Assembly: GCA_964544265.1 (NCBI GenBank)
Contig: CAZJBD010000001.1
Location: forward strand, 25,269 to 89,268
Direction: 5' to 3'
Source of the DNA: JALHVH01 sp964544265
Lineage (GTDB): Bacteria; Acidobacteriota; Aminicenantia; Aminicenantales; Saccharicenantaceae
Length of the DNA: 64,000 nucleotides
Shown: piece by piece, positions 26,799-34,955 of the stretch
Position numbering within the stretch: the first letter of the stretch is position 1
Layout: each line of letters begins with the position of its first letter
Position numbers and translations under genes: made by a program
Notes under the pieces: generated by a model
Told to the model about the DNA's origin: nothing
Databases searched by the model: none
The model's input: only the letters and a program-made list of their open reading frames with translations

Positions 26799-27305
26799 TT
26801 GATCAGCATAGGCAAGATCCTCAGGAGCCAAGGTCAGGACGGGGAACTCAAGCTGAGGTTGTATAGAAAACAGCCCGGCACTCCTTTTTTTTTTAAGATA
26901 TTCCTCAAGAAGGAAGAGTCGTTCGAGGAGTATGATGTCGAATCGCTGAGATTCGACAGGAATACGCACTTCCTGAAATTGAAGGGTATCGATACCCTTA
27001 ACCGAGCCGACGCACTCGCCGGGCTGGAGATCTATGTCCCGGAAGAGAGCTTGAGCCCTTTGGAAGATGGCCATTTTTACCACTTCCAGATCATCGGAAG
27101 CGCGGTTGTGACGAAGGACGGGGAGAGCGTGGGGATCGTGAAAAGCTTGCTCCCCGTTGGGAAGGAAACCCTCCTAGTCGTCGACAGGGGCGGCCGCGAG
27201 GTCCTCATTCCTTTCGTGAAGTCGATCTGCTTCGATGTGGACACGTCGCGGAGGGAGATTCGGGTTGACCTTCCGGCCGGACTTTTAGACTTGAATGAGA
27301 TTTGA
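26799..27305 (+). CDS. rimM: Ribosome maturation factor RimM
   Basis: 168 residues, TTG start one base after the khpA stop. N-terminal ISIGKILRSQGQDGELKLRL is the RimM opening (normally GxxxGxHGxxGE; here SQGQDGE). The C-terminal PRC-barrel is visible as GESVGIVKSLLPVGKETLLV and EVLIPFVKSICFDVD. It binds S19 in the small-subunit head during 16S maturation. The last 11 bases overlap trmD. Confidence 0.93.
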   Translation: MISIGKILRSQGQDGELKLRLYRKQPGTPFFFKIFLKKEESFEEYDVESLRFDRNTHFLKLKGIDTLNRADALAGLEIYVPEESLSPLEDGHFYHFQIIGSAVVTKDGESVGIVKSLLPVGKETLLVVDRGGREVLIPFVKSICFDVDTSRREIRVDLPAGLLDLNEI

Positions 27306-28029
27306 TATAATTACAATCTTCCCTGAAATGTTCGGGACCGTGTTTTCAGGGGGAGTCATCAGGAAGGCCGTGGAGAAAGGCCTGATGGAGATCCGCGTCC
27401 ACGACCTGCGGGATTATACACGTGATAGGCACAAGCAGGTCGATGACAGGCCATACGGCGGCCAGGAAGGGATGGTCTTCAAGCCGGAGCCTATCTTCCG
27501 GGCGGTCGAAGACATCCGCGTGTCCGCCGAAACGCGCGTGTTTCTCCTCTCTCCCCAGGGAAGAAAGCTCGATCCGCAGCTGGCCGAGGAGATCGCGGGT
27601 TTCTCCCAGGTCATCCTTATCTGCGGCCGGTACGAGGGCGTGGACGAGAGGGTCATCGAATCCCTGATCCACGAGGAGATCTCCATCGGAGATTATGTCA
27701 TCACCGGGGGAGAGCCGGCGGCCGTCGTCATCGTGGACGCGGCTTCGAGGTTCATTCCAGGGGTCGTGGGCAAGGCCGAATCGGTGGCCCATGACTCGTT
27801 CGCAGCGGGTCGGCTGGATTTCCCGCACTACACGCGGCCGCGGGATTTTCAGGGAATGAAGGTCCCTCAGGTCCTCTTCTCCGGCGACCACGCGAAGATT
27901 GAGCGCTGGCGGAAGCGGAAGGCTTTGGAGAAGACTTTGGCCAAGAGGCCTGATCTTTTGGATAGAAAACTCTCTCCGGAGGAACGCGAGATCCTGGAGG
28001 AAATTCGGAAGGAAAGGAAAGAGTCATGA
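27295..28029 (+). CDS. trmD: tRNA (guanine37-N1)-methyltransferase
   Basis: 244 residues. The start MRFDIITIFPEMFGTVFSGG and DDRPYGGQEGMVFKPEPI are diagnostic for TrmD. The SPOUT knot with the SAM site is LSPQGRKLD, ILICGRYEGVDERV and EISIGDYVITGGEPAA. It makes m1G37 in tRNAs and so limits frameshifting. Overlaps rimM by 11 bases and rplS by four (ATGA). Confidence 0.97.
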   Translation: MRFDIITIFPEMFGTVFSGGVIRKAVEKGLMEIRVHDLRDYTRDRHKQVDDRPYGGQEGMVFKPEPIFRAVEDIRVSAETRVFLLSPQGRKLDPQLAEEIAGFSQVILICGRYEGVDERVIESLIHEEISIGDYVITGGEPAAVVIVDAASRFIPGVVGKAESVAHDSFAAGRLDFPHYTRPRDFQGMKVPQVLFSGDHAKIERWRKRKALEKTLAKRPDLLDRKLSPEEREILEEIRKERKES

Positions 28030-28364
28030 GCCTGGTCAATCTGGTCGAGGACAAGCAGTTGAAGAAGGACTTGGAACCCTTCAACGTCGGCGATACGGTC
28101 AGGGTCCATGTCATCATCAAGGAAGGGGATAAAGAGCGCATCCAGATCTTCCGCGGAGATGTCATCGGAAAGAGAGGCGAAAGAATCAGGGAATCCTTCA
28201 TCGTCCGCAAGGTCTCTTTCGGGGTCGGCGTCGAGAGGTCCTTCCCCCTCCACTCCAGGATGATCAAAAAGATCGAAGTTGTCCGCAAGGGCAAGGTTAA
28301 AAGGGCCAAGCTGTATTATCTCAGGGATCTCAAGGGTAAAGCCGCCCGGATCAAGGAAGACTAA
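28026..28364 (+). CDS. rplS: 50S ribosomal protein L19
   Basis: 112 residues, start overlapping the trmD stop. The L19 core is clear: FNVGDTVRVHVIIKEGDKER, IQIFRGDVIGKRG, SFIVRKVSFGVGVERSFPLH, and the basic end VRKGKVKRAKLYYLRDLKGK. Located at the subunit interface of the large subunit. The trmD-rplS order is the usual one. Confidence 0.97.
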   Translation: MSLVNLVEDKQLKKDLEPFNVGDTVRVHVIIKEGDKERIQIFRGDVIGKRGERIRESFIVRKVSFGVGVERSFPLHSRMIKKIEVVRKGKVKRAKLYYLRDLKGKAARIKED

Positions 28365-28370
28365 GGCTCC

Positions 28371-29009
28371 TTGACCATTCCTCAAGTGGCCGATTTCAGA
28401 ATCGAGAGAAGGCTCCTGAAGATGGGCCGCACGGCCATCGCAGGGGTCGATGAGGTCGGCAGGGGGGCCCTTTTCGGTCCCGTCATCGCCGTCGCCTTGA
28501 TCTTTCCCGCCCGGTTTTGCGGTCCCAAAAGGCCTGCTTGGGCCAAGAAAATTAACGATTCCAAGCTTCTTTCTCCGACTAAAAGAAAGGGCTTGGTGAA
28601 AAGCATCCTGGCTGAAGCTCTGTCCGTAGGGGTCGGAGCGGCTTCGAACGCCGAGATCGACGCCGGAAACGTTCGCCGAGCCTCGGAGCTGGCTATGAAA
28701 AGGGCGATTGCGAACCTGAAACGAAGACCCGACATGGTCCTAGTTGACGGGTTCCCCTTAAAAGATGTAGATTATCCTCAGATGGGCATCCGCCAGGGCG
28801 ATCGGAAGAGCGCTTCCATCGCGGCGTCATCCATCGTGGCCAAAGTGTTGCGCGATGGATTGATGGACGTGTTCGACACGGCCTGCCGGGGGTATGGCTT
28901 GGCGAAACACAAGGGTTATGGAACGGCCGGACATTACAGGGCCCTCCAGGAAATGGGGCCGACCAACCTGCACAGGCGGAGTTTCAACTTGAAGGCCCGG
29001 GGTCACTAG
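28371..29009 (+). CDS. rnhB: Ribonuclease HII
   Basis: 212 residues, TTG start 6 bases after rplS; the exact start is uncertain because the conserved part begins at AIAGVDEVGRGALFGPVIAV (about residue 22). Catalytic acidic residues are visible in GVDEVGRG, LVDGFP and GDRKSASIAASSIVAKV, and the KHKGYGTAGHYRAL region is standard. Cleaves RNA in RNA-DNA hybrids, including single misincorporated ribonucleotides. Part of the rpsP operon; the next gene starts 4 bases later. Confidence 0.95.
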   Translation: MTIPQVADFRIERRLLKMGRTAIAGVDEVGRGALFGPVIAVALIFPARFCGPKRPAWAKKINDSKLLSPTKRKGLVKSILAEALSVGVGAASNAEIDAGNVRRASELAMKRAIANLKRRPDMVLVDGFPLKDVDYPQMGIRQGDRKSASIAASSIVAKVLRDGLMDVFDTACRGYGLAKHKGYGTAGHYRALQEMGPTNLHRRSFNLKARGH

Positions 29010-29013
29010 ACTC

Positions 29014-31170
29014 ATGAACGGAAAACTGGATAGGATTCGCATCATCGAGTCGGCGGAGAGGCACGTTAAAGCCGGGAAACTCAAGGAAGCGGTCTCCGAA
29101 TACCAGAAGCTCCTGGAAGGGGATGCCCAGGATTTTGCGATCAGCAACATCATCGGCGACTTGTATGTCCGCCTCGGGCAGAACGAGAGGGCCGCCAAAT
29201 CCTTCCAGACCGTTGCCGACGAATATGAGAGGCGGGGGCTTTACTCCCAAGCCCTGGCCGTCTTCAAAAAGATCGCCAAGATCAAACCCGAGGACCCCGA
29301 TCTGTCCATCAAACTGGCTGACATCTACAGCCTCCAGGGGTTCGCCGGGGAAGCCAAAAAGGAGTATCTCAAGACCGCGGAACAGTTCCTGAAATCTAAG
29401 AGGTCTTTAGAGGCCGTCCGTGTTTATGAGAAAGTCGTCAAATTGGACAAGGACGATCTCGACTCCAAGATGACCCTGGCGGGGCTTTACAAAGATGAGG
29501 GATTCAAAGACGCCGCTTCAGACCAGCTGGATGATATCGCCGAGCTGAAGCTCAGTCAGGACAATTCGGACGAAGCCGAAAAATTATTCCTCCAAGCCAA
29601 GCACATCAGCCCGTCCCATCTCAGGACTCTCCTCGGCTTGGTCGACGTCTACAAGCGGAGGGACCAGAAGAAGAAGGCCGTCGACCTCGTTGAACGAGCC
29701 CTCAAGGAAGATGTTGAGAATCCGACTCTCCTCAATCTTCTCGGGAACTTCGCCTTCGAGGAAGGGGATTTTGCAAAAGCCGAGGAAACGTTCGGCAAGG
29801 TCGTCAAGGCGCATCCGATGAACGTCAACGCCAGGATTAAGCTGGGAAGGATCTATATCCAGAAAGAAAGCCTGGACCAAGCCTTCGATCTTTACGAGCC
29901 GCTCGTCAATAATCTCATCAAGAAGCAGAAAGAAGAAAAAGCGATCGGCCTCCTGGGGCTGATCCTGGCTGCCCACAAGTCTCATCTGCCGTCTCTTGAC
30001 AAGCTATCGTCGATTTACCGGGCCAGCAAGAACTTCGCCAAGCTGGAGGTCGTGGATAGGGTTCTCCTGGATGAAATGAATCGACAGGGCCTTAAGAATA
30101 AGGCACTCACCACGCTTGCCGAGCTGGTTAAGATCCGCCCCGATGATCTAGATCTCATCAAGGAGCACGCGGCCCTCCGAAGAGACCTCGGCCTCCCGGA
30201 GGAGGAAGAGGGGGAGGATTCCTGGGTTGTTTCGGTTAAGGACCGGGAGGCCATCCAACATACGTTGGAGCAGGCGGATCTCTATATCCAGCAGGGACTC
30301 GTCCGCAATGCCCGCAGGATCCTCGAGAACTTGAGGATGAAATATTCCGATGATCCCCAGATCATGCAGAAGATTGCTGTGCTGGACGAGATCCGCAGCC
30401 AGATGAGCGAGGAGGAGATCCGGGTTCGCGTGGAGAAGGCCCAGGCCATGGAGACCATGGCCAAGCGAAAAGAATCCCGCGCGGTTCCCGAAAGCGAGAA
30501 GCAGGGACCCCCGCAGAAAGAAAAACGGCCCCCAACTCCGCGTTTCTTAAAGGATGTCGTCGATGAGGAGAAGATGAGCACGGCCGACATCTTCGCAGAG
30601 ACGGACATCATTCCCTTCCTCTCCCCGGAGTCGGGCGAAAAAAAGTATTTCGACCTCAAGGAGCGGATCGAGGAAGAGGCCCGGATGATCGAGGCGGTTC
30701 ACTTCCGACAGGCCAACGGGGGCATGACACAGTTCGAGAAGGAGCTTTCGGCGATCGTCTCGGATTTCAAGAAGGAACTCAAGGAGAAGGTCCCGGGCGA
30801 GGACTACGAGATTCATTATCAACTCGGGATCGCCTTCATGGAACAGGGCCTGTTCAGCGAGGCCATTGAGGAGCTCAGCGTGGCCAGCAAGGACAAGGTC
30901 CGGGCCATGGAGTGCTACAGCATCATCAGCCAGTGCTTTAGGAAGAAGAAGGACTGGGCTGAGGCCGAGCGTTGGTTGAACAAAGCCCTCCTCATGGCGA
31001 AAGAAGGAACGGAAGCGTATTTCGCCTTGACCTACGACCGGGCCATTCTTTCCGAGGAGGCCAAGGAAACAGACAAGGCCCTTTCCCTTTTTAAGGAGAT
31101 CCAGACTTGGAATCCCGCCTACCGGGGCATCTCGGACAAGGTTACCAGCCTGGAAAAGGCGGGCTCCTGA
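29014..31170 (+). CDS. Large tetratricopeptide-repeat protein
   Basis: 718 residues, no signal peptide, so probably cytoplasmic. TPR units cover residues ~1-440 (for example AVSEYQKLLEGDAQDFAISN, LYSQALAVFKKIAKIKPEDP, DFAKAEETFGKVVKAHPMNV). Then comes a charged linker rich in E, K, R and P (~440-530), and a second TPR block to the end (IHYQLGIAFMEQGLFSEAIE, DWAEAERWLNKALLMAKEGT). It starts 4 bases after rnhB, so it is likely an operon member. A scaffold role is the only safe statement; TPR proteins with this plan are common in Acidobacteriota-like genomes. Confidence 0.85.
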   Translation: MNGKLDRIRIIESAERHVKAGKLKEAVSEYQKLLEGDAQDFAISNIIGDLYVRLGQNERAAKSFQTVADEYERRGLYSQALAVFKKIAKIKPEDPDLSIKLADIYSLQGFAGEAKKEYLKTAEQFLKSKRSLEAVRVYEKVVKLDKDDLDSKMTLAGLYKDEGFKDAASDQLDDIAELKLSQDNSDEAEKLFLQAKHISPSHLRTLLGLVDVYKRRDQKKKAVDLVERALKEDVENPTLLNLLGNFAFEEGDFAKAEETFGKVVKAHPMNVNARIKLGRIYIQKESLDQAFDLYEPLVNNLIKKQKEEKAIGLLGLILAAHKSHLPSLDKLSSIYRASKNFAKLEVVDRVLLDEMNRQGLKNKALTTLAELVKIRPDDLDLIKEHAALRRDLGLPEEEEGEDSWVVSVKDREAIQHTLEQADLYIQQGLVRNARRILENLRMKYSDDPQIMQKIAVLDEIRSQMSEEEIRVRVEKAQAMETMAKRKESRAVPESEKQGPPQKEKRPPTPRFLKDVVDEEKMSTADIFAETDIIPFLSPESGEKKYFDLKERIEEEARMIEAVHFRQANGGMTQFEKELSAIVSDFKKELKEKVPGEDYEIHYQLGIAFMEQGLFSEAIEELSVASKDKVRAMECYSIISQCFRKKKDWAEAERWLNKALLMAKEGTEAYFALTYDRAILSEEAKETDKALSLFKEIQTWNPAYRGISDKVTSLEKAGS

Positions 31171-31185
31171 TGAACCCTGCGGCCC

Positions 31186-32358
31186 TTAGAACGCTGTGAT
31201 CAAACCCAATCCAATCCGGGCGTGCTTCCCCAAGGGGCTATCGAATACATAGGTGAATTCAGCCGTGGCCCGCAGATTCCGTCTTAAAAGATAGCCGTAG
31301 TGGACTGTTCCCGAAGAGGACTTAAGGTCCGTTTGCTCGGAATCCACCCAGTTTAGGAGGCCGAGCGCGTACCAACGGCTGTCGTCACCCTTCGGCCAAT
31401 AGACGACCTCGGCAAATCCCCCCCGCGTCCTAATTTCCAGAGGGCGGACTATGGAAAAAAACGGATTGTCATCGCGTCGTTCGACATACTGAAGATTCAG
31501 TTGGATCGGTCCGGCGTCCCATGAGGCGTCGGCCCCTGCCATCCAGAGGGCGTTTACTGCGGCTTCCTGCTTTTCCTTCCCCAGGTATCCGAATCCGCCG
31601 ATTCGGAAACGGTCCCCTACGTCTTGAGAGACACGGAGCAAGACGTTCTTATATTTATCCCCGTCGAAGTTCCCGAGAGGATCGGTCGGATCGAGCCCGT
31701 TGCCGTTGATGATCTCCAAGCAGAGATCAGCGCCGCTCTTCAGGCCGAGGGTCGTCATGATCCCCCGGTCATAGGTCAGGTCGGCTTTGCAGCCGCCGAC
31801 CTTGGTGGCGTAGATTTGATAATCCTCGAACGGCAGGCGGAGCTCCCGTTTGAATAGGGGATCGGAGACTTGGAACTGCCCGACATAGAAATCGAAGTCC
31901 GGTCCGAGGACGTCATTAAACATGACAAAGGCGTCCTCCAGGCCGGCCACCTCGCCGCGCTCTCCGAAGAAGAAATAGAGGTAGTAGGAAATGTGCTTGG
32001 TGATTTCGCCGCCGGACAGCAATTTAATGATATAGGGAGCGGAAAAATCGATTTTTCGAGAGCTGGAATTGTTGTAGGAGAGGAAGCCCTCCAGCCTCAG
32101 GGCGATGGGAACATCCCTGAGGAGAGAAAGCCAGCCGTCTCCGGTGTCGACATAATAGCGAGGAGTCTCCTTGTCTTTGATGACGAAGCCGTTCGCGGCG
32201 AAGGTTTCTCCGTATGGTTTGAGCTTGGGGAAGGGAGTGTGGCAGGTCTTGCAGGTCATGCTGTATTTCCTGGCGAAGGCCGGCATGGATAAGGCTGAAC
32301 CGCTGAGGGCGGAGAAGAGCATAGCAAACCCGATCCCGATTCTCAGGTTTCGCCGCAT
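31186..32358 (-). CDS. One-heme beta-barrel outer-membrane protein (cytochrome-porin type)
   Basis: 390 residues. The signal peptide ends near MPAFA, and a single haem c site (Cys36-X2-Cys39-His40, CKTCH) lies directly after it, followed by PFPKLKPYGETFAANGFVI. The remaining ~330 residues look like an outer-membrane beta-barrel: alternating aromatic strands (HISYYLYFFFG, FDFYVGQFQVSDPLF) and a C-terminal ARIGLGLITAF ending in Phe. A haem attached at the periplasmic end of a porin would fit an electron conduit through the outer membrane. Strong ribosome site AGGAGG; 12 bases after the pentaheme cytochrome, so cotranscribed. Confidence 0.82.
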   Translation of the reverse strand: MRRNLRIGIGFAMLFSALSGSALSMPAFARKYSMTCKTCHTPFPKLKPYGETFAANGFVIKDKETPRYYVDTGDGWLSLLRDVPIALRLEGFLSYNNSSSRKIDFSAPYIIKLLSGGEITKHISYYLYFFFGERGEVAGLEDAFVMFNDVLGPDFDFYVGQFQVSDPLFKRELRLPFEDYQIYATKVGGCKADLTYDRGIMTTLGLKSGADLCLEIINGNGLDPTDPLGNFDGDKYKNVLLRVSQDVGDRFRIGGFGYLGKEKQEAAVNALWMAGADASWDAGPIQLNLQYVERRDDNPFFSIVRPLEIRTRGGFAEVVYWPKGDDSRWYALGLLNWVDSEQTDLKSSSGTVHYGYLLRRNLRATAEFTYVFDSPLGKHARIGLGLITAF

Positions 32359-32370
32359 GGAATACCTCCT

Positions 32371-33732
32371 CTATTCAAGGATCGTGAGAGTCGTCGAATG
32401 CCTGTTGACCTCGACGATCTCAGCCTCGTCGGGCGGCACGCCCAGAAAATCCGCCACCGGTTTCACCAGCTTCTGGTAGTTCAGGACCGCCGTAACCGTC
32501 AGAGGGCCGGGGGCGATGTCCTGCGGCAGAGTGAACGTGCAGGTCTCGATCTTGGTCTCGCGCGGGCCGATCCGATAATCTACGCCCTGGGTTTTGGTGT
32601 TCCACTGTTGGATGGTCATCCGGCCCTGGGGATCAAAGTAGGGCATGCGGAAGATTCGGTCCCCGATTGGAATCCCGTCCCTCTGGACGCCCTTGAAGTT
32701 GGGGTCGTTGAGGGCGATTCCCATGTCCTGGTAGGCCAGCACGTCCGCGCCGATCGTATATTCTTCGCCGGCAAAGCCCTTCTTGTCCACCGGGATGTGG
32801 TAGGCTTTTCCTTTGGCGTCAACGGCTTCCACGTGCATCCAGACGATCCGGTCCTCGACGGACCCGGTCGGAAACTTATGGCCCGTCTTCTGGTTGAAAA
32901 GGGCCACCGTGAACTTGACCGGATCGCCGGGCTGGGCCTCCCGGATGTCGGGGTGGATGCGGAGTTCGATCGTCCCCCGGACCTTCCCCGCGTCGTGAGC
33001 GCCGTGGAAAAGATGCTGGCGGGCGTCCGGGTAAGCGTTGCCCATGGCGGCCGTCTTTCCCTGGGCGTACGTCATGTGGCAATCGTGGCACTTAACGCCC
33101 TGCTTAGCGTAGGGCCCATCCTTCCATTCCAATTGGGTCGATTTAACCCAGATCCCGTAGGGATCCTTTTCGTTGTGGCAGGTCCCGCAGAATTCCGCCG
33201 TAGCCAAAAAATCAGATTTCAGCAGGTTGTGCTCGGGCGAGTTTTTTCCTTCGCGCGGGCCGTACTTGGTCTTGCCGGGCTCGGAGATCCAATTGAAATT
33301 ATACGGAGTATCCCCGGCGAGGCCCGTAACGGTGTGGCAGAGGTCGCAGGCGACGGATTCGTTGGCCCGGCTGTTCTGGGATGGAAGAGGCGGCGGGACG
33401 TCGCCGACGAGAAAAGCGATCGGGGCGTGACAACCGTTGCAGCCGGCTTTAACACCGGCGACAATACTGTCTTTCTCGGCGTGGGGCACAGCCAGCTTGA
33501 AATATTCGATTTCGTCCCAGTGATGGGTGTAGGCTTGGGACATCATGGCCTGCAGCCACTGCTGGAAAATGTCCGTATGGCATGAGGTCCCGCAGAACTT
33601 TGGCGTTTGGAACTCTTCATACTTGCGGGTCCCCAGCGCTTGGTCCCCCGCTTTTTGGGCCCCTGAGATCGCCAAGCCCAGGAAGAGGACGGCCATGAAT
33701 ACGATGGCTAAAGCAAACGGCGGCTTTTTCAT
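32371..33732 (-). CDS. Pentaheme c-type cytochrome, cytochrome c554-like
   Basis: 453 residues with a signal or anchor (AIVFMAVLFLGLAISGAQ). Five haem sites: Cys47-X3-Cys51-His52 (CGTSCH, an unusual CX3CH), then CX2CH at 98-102, 129-133, 182-186 and 215-219. The rest (~230-453) has no haem sites and reads as beta-sandwich domains (AQPGDPVKFTVALFNQKTG, HKFPTGSVEDR). This layout resembles cytochrome-c554-family proteins with an added C-terminal domain. Probably periplasmic; likely partner is the one-heme barrel protein encoded next. AAGGAGGG precedes the ATG. Confidence 0.88.
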   Translation of the reverse strand: MKKPPFALAIVFMAVLFLGLAISGAQKAGDQALGTRKYEEFQTPKFCGTSCHTDIFQQWLQAMMSQAYTHHWDEIEYFKLAVPHAEKDSIVAGVKAGCNGCHAPIAFLVGDVPPPLPSQNSRANESVACDLCHTVTGLAGDTPYNFNWISEPGKTKYGPREGKNSPEHNLLKSDFLATAEFCGTCHNEKDPYGIWVKSTQLEWKDGPYAKQGVKCHDCHMTYAQGKTAAMGNAYPDARQHLFHGAHDAGKVRGTIELRIHPDIREAQPGDPVKFTVALFNQKTGHKFPTGSVEDRIVWMHVEAVDAKGKAYHIPVDKKGFAGEEYTIGADVLAYQDMGIALNDPNFKGVQRDGIPIGDRIFRMPYFDPQGRMTIQQWNTKTQGVDYRIGPRETKIETCTFTLPQDIAPGPLTVTAVLNYQKLVKPVADFLGVPPDEAEIVEVNRHSTTLTILE

Positions 33733-33818
33733 CGTTCCCTCCTTCTTGCCGTTCCCTTGGCTAACGGCGACATTATTCTAGCATAGGTCAGGATTGAATA
33801 CGCAATCTTGTTCGCATT

Positions 33819-33836
33819 GTAGGTTTGACCCTGACT
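33819..33836 (+). repeat. Remnant of the palindromic repeat, copy 3 (one arm)
   Basis: TGTAGGTTTGACCCTGAC matches the right arm of copy 2 except for the last few bases. The left arm is decayed: only GTCAGG at 33787-33792 remains in the expected position. It supplies the -35 hexamer of the promoter that follows. Confidence 0.65.
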
Positions 33837-33853
33837 TCGGGCTTTGTTATAAG
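33825..33853 (+). promoter_or_regulatory. Predicted promoter with -35 inside the repeat remnant
   Basis: TTGACC at 33825-33830, 17-base spacer, TATAAG at 33848-33853, 32 bases before the GTG start of the sugar-isomerase-like gene. The -35 is part of the palindromic repeat arm. Confidence 0.55.
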
Positions 33854-33885
33854 GATAGGTATCTCGTCTGGGAAGGAGGCGTGTC

Positions 33886-34864
33886 GTGAAACGTCGGGAT
33901 TTCGTAAGGAACGGATTTGCGGCCGCTGCCGCCGCCGCGCTGGCGGGGCCGAAACGCCTTTCTTTTAAAGACCAAGGCTCCGAGTCGAAACCCAAGACCA
34001 CCTTCAAGCTGAAATACGCGCCCTCGATCGGCCAATTCAAAGCCCACGCCGGGGACGATCCCTTGTCCCAGGTCCGGTTCGCGGCCGGCGAAGGGTTCGG
34101 GGCCATGTTCGATAACGGCCTGATGGGACGTCCGGCCGGGGTCCAGGAGGCCATCTCCAGGGAACTGGAGAGAAATGGAATGGTTTTAGGTCCATTCGTC
34201 CTCTACGCTGACTTCGGACAAAAGAGCTTCGTCACGCGAGATTGGGACGTCCGCGATATGCTGCTCAAAAAAATGAGGCAGGGTGTCGAGTGCGCCAAGC
34301 GGATCAATGCCAAGTGGACGTTGGTCGTTCCCGGCCGCTTCGACGAGAGCCTCGCCTGGGAATACCAGACGGCCGCCGTCATCGAAAACCTCAAGTATTG
34401 TATGGAGGTTTGTGAGCCGGCCGGCTTGGTCATCGTGCTTGAGCCCCTGAATCCCAAGGACCATCCCGGACTTTTTCTGACCCGCGTCCCCCAGGCCTAT
34501 GAGATCTGCCGGGCCGTGGCCAGCCCTTCCTGCAAGATCATCAACGACTTGTACCATCAACAGATCACGGAGGGCAACCTGATCCCCAACATCGACGCTG
34601 CCTGGGCGGAGATCGCCGCCTACCACATTGGCGATACCCCGGGCCGAAAGGAACCCGGAACCGGCGAAATCAATTATAGGAACATCTTCAAGCACCTCCA
34701 CCGGAGGGGCTTCCAGGGCGTCTTGGGGATGGAACATGGCCAGAGTGTTCCCGGGAGAGCCGGGGAAAGGGCGGTCATAGACGCGGTCGCTGGCATAAAA
34801 AATATTTTCAAGTTCTCCNNNNNNNNNNGTCATAGACGCGTATAGAGAGTGTGATAACTTCTGA
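33886..34864 (+). CDS. Tat-exported sugar-phosphate-isomerase/epimerase-like protein, interrupted by an assembly gap
   Basis: About 310 residues; GTG start after GAAGGAGG. Twin-arginine-like leader (VKRRDFVRNGFAAAAAAALA). The AP-endonuclease-2-type TIM barrel is visible in SIGQFKAHAGDDPLSQVRFA, LVIVLEPLNPKDHPG (metal-site Glu), IINDLYHQQITEGNLI and GVLGMEHGQS. This is the hydroxypyruvate-isomerase-like subfamily. Ten N at 34819-34828 fall near the C-terminus. Read in its own frame, the sequence after the gap gives VIDAYRECDNF and a TGA at 34862-34864, a convincing family C-terminus. The reading through the N frame is not reliable. Confidence 0.82.
34819..34828. other. Assembly gap (10 N) at a contig join
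   Basis: The 12 bases just after the N run (34829-34840) repeat 34774-34785 exactly. Both copies encode VIDA in the same protein position, so the contigs probably overlap there and the 33 bases before the N run (34786-34818) are a false or alternative contig end. Confidence 0.9.
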
Positions 34865-34955
34865 TGAGCTGGACAGGCCGGAACGAGCTGCGGGCTTCGG
34901 TCTGCGTCTTCCACCTGACAAGGTAAAAAGAACGGTTCTTGGCAAGGAGGGAATA

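Noticed and set aside
32398..33585. 395-codon open frame on the plus strand
   Set aside because: Antisense shadow of the pentaheme cytochrome, which has five haem motifs, a signal peptide and a ribosome site.
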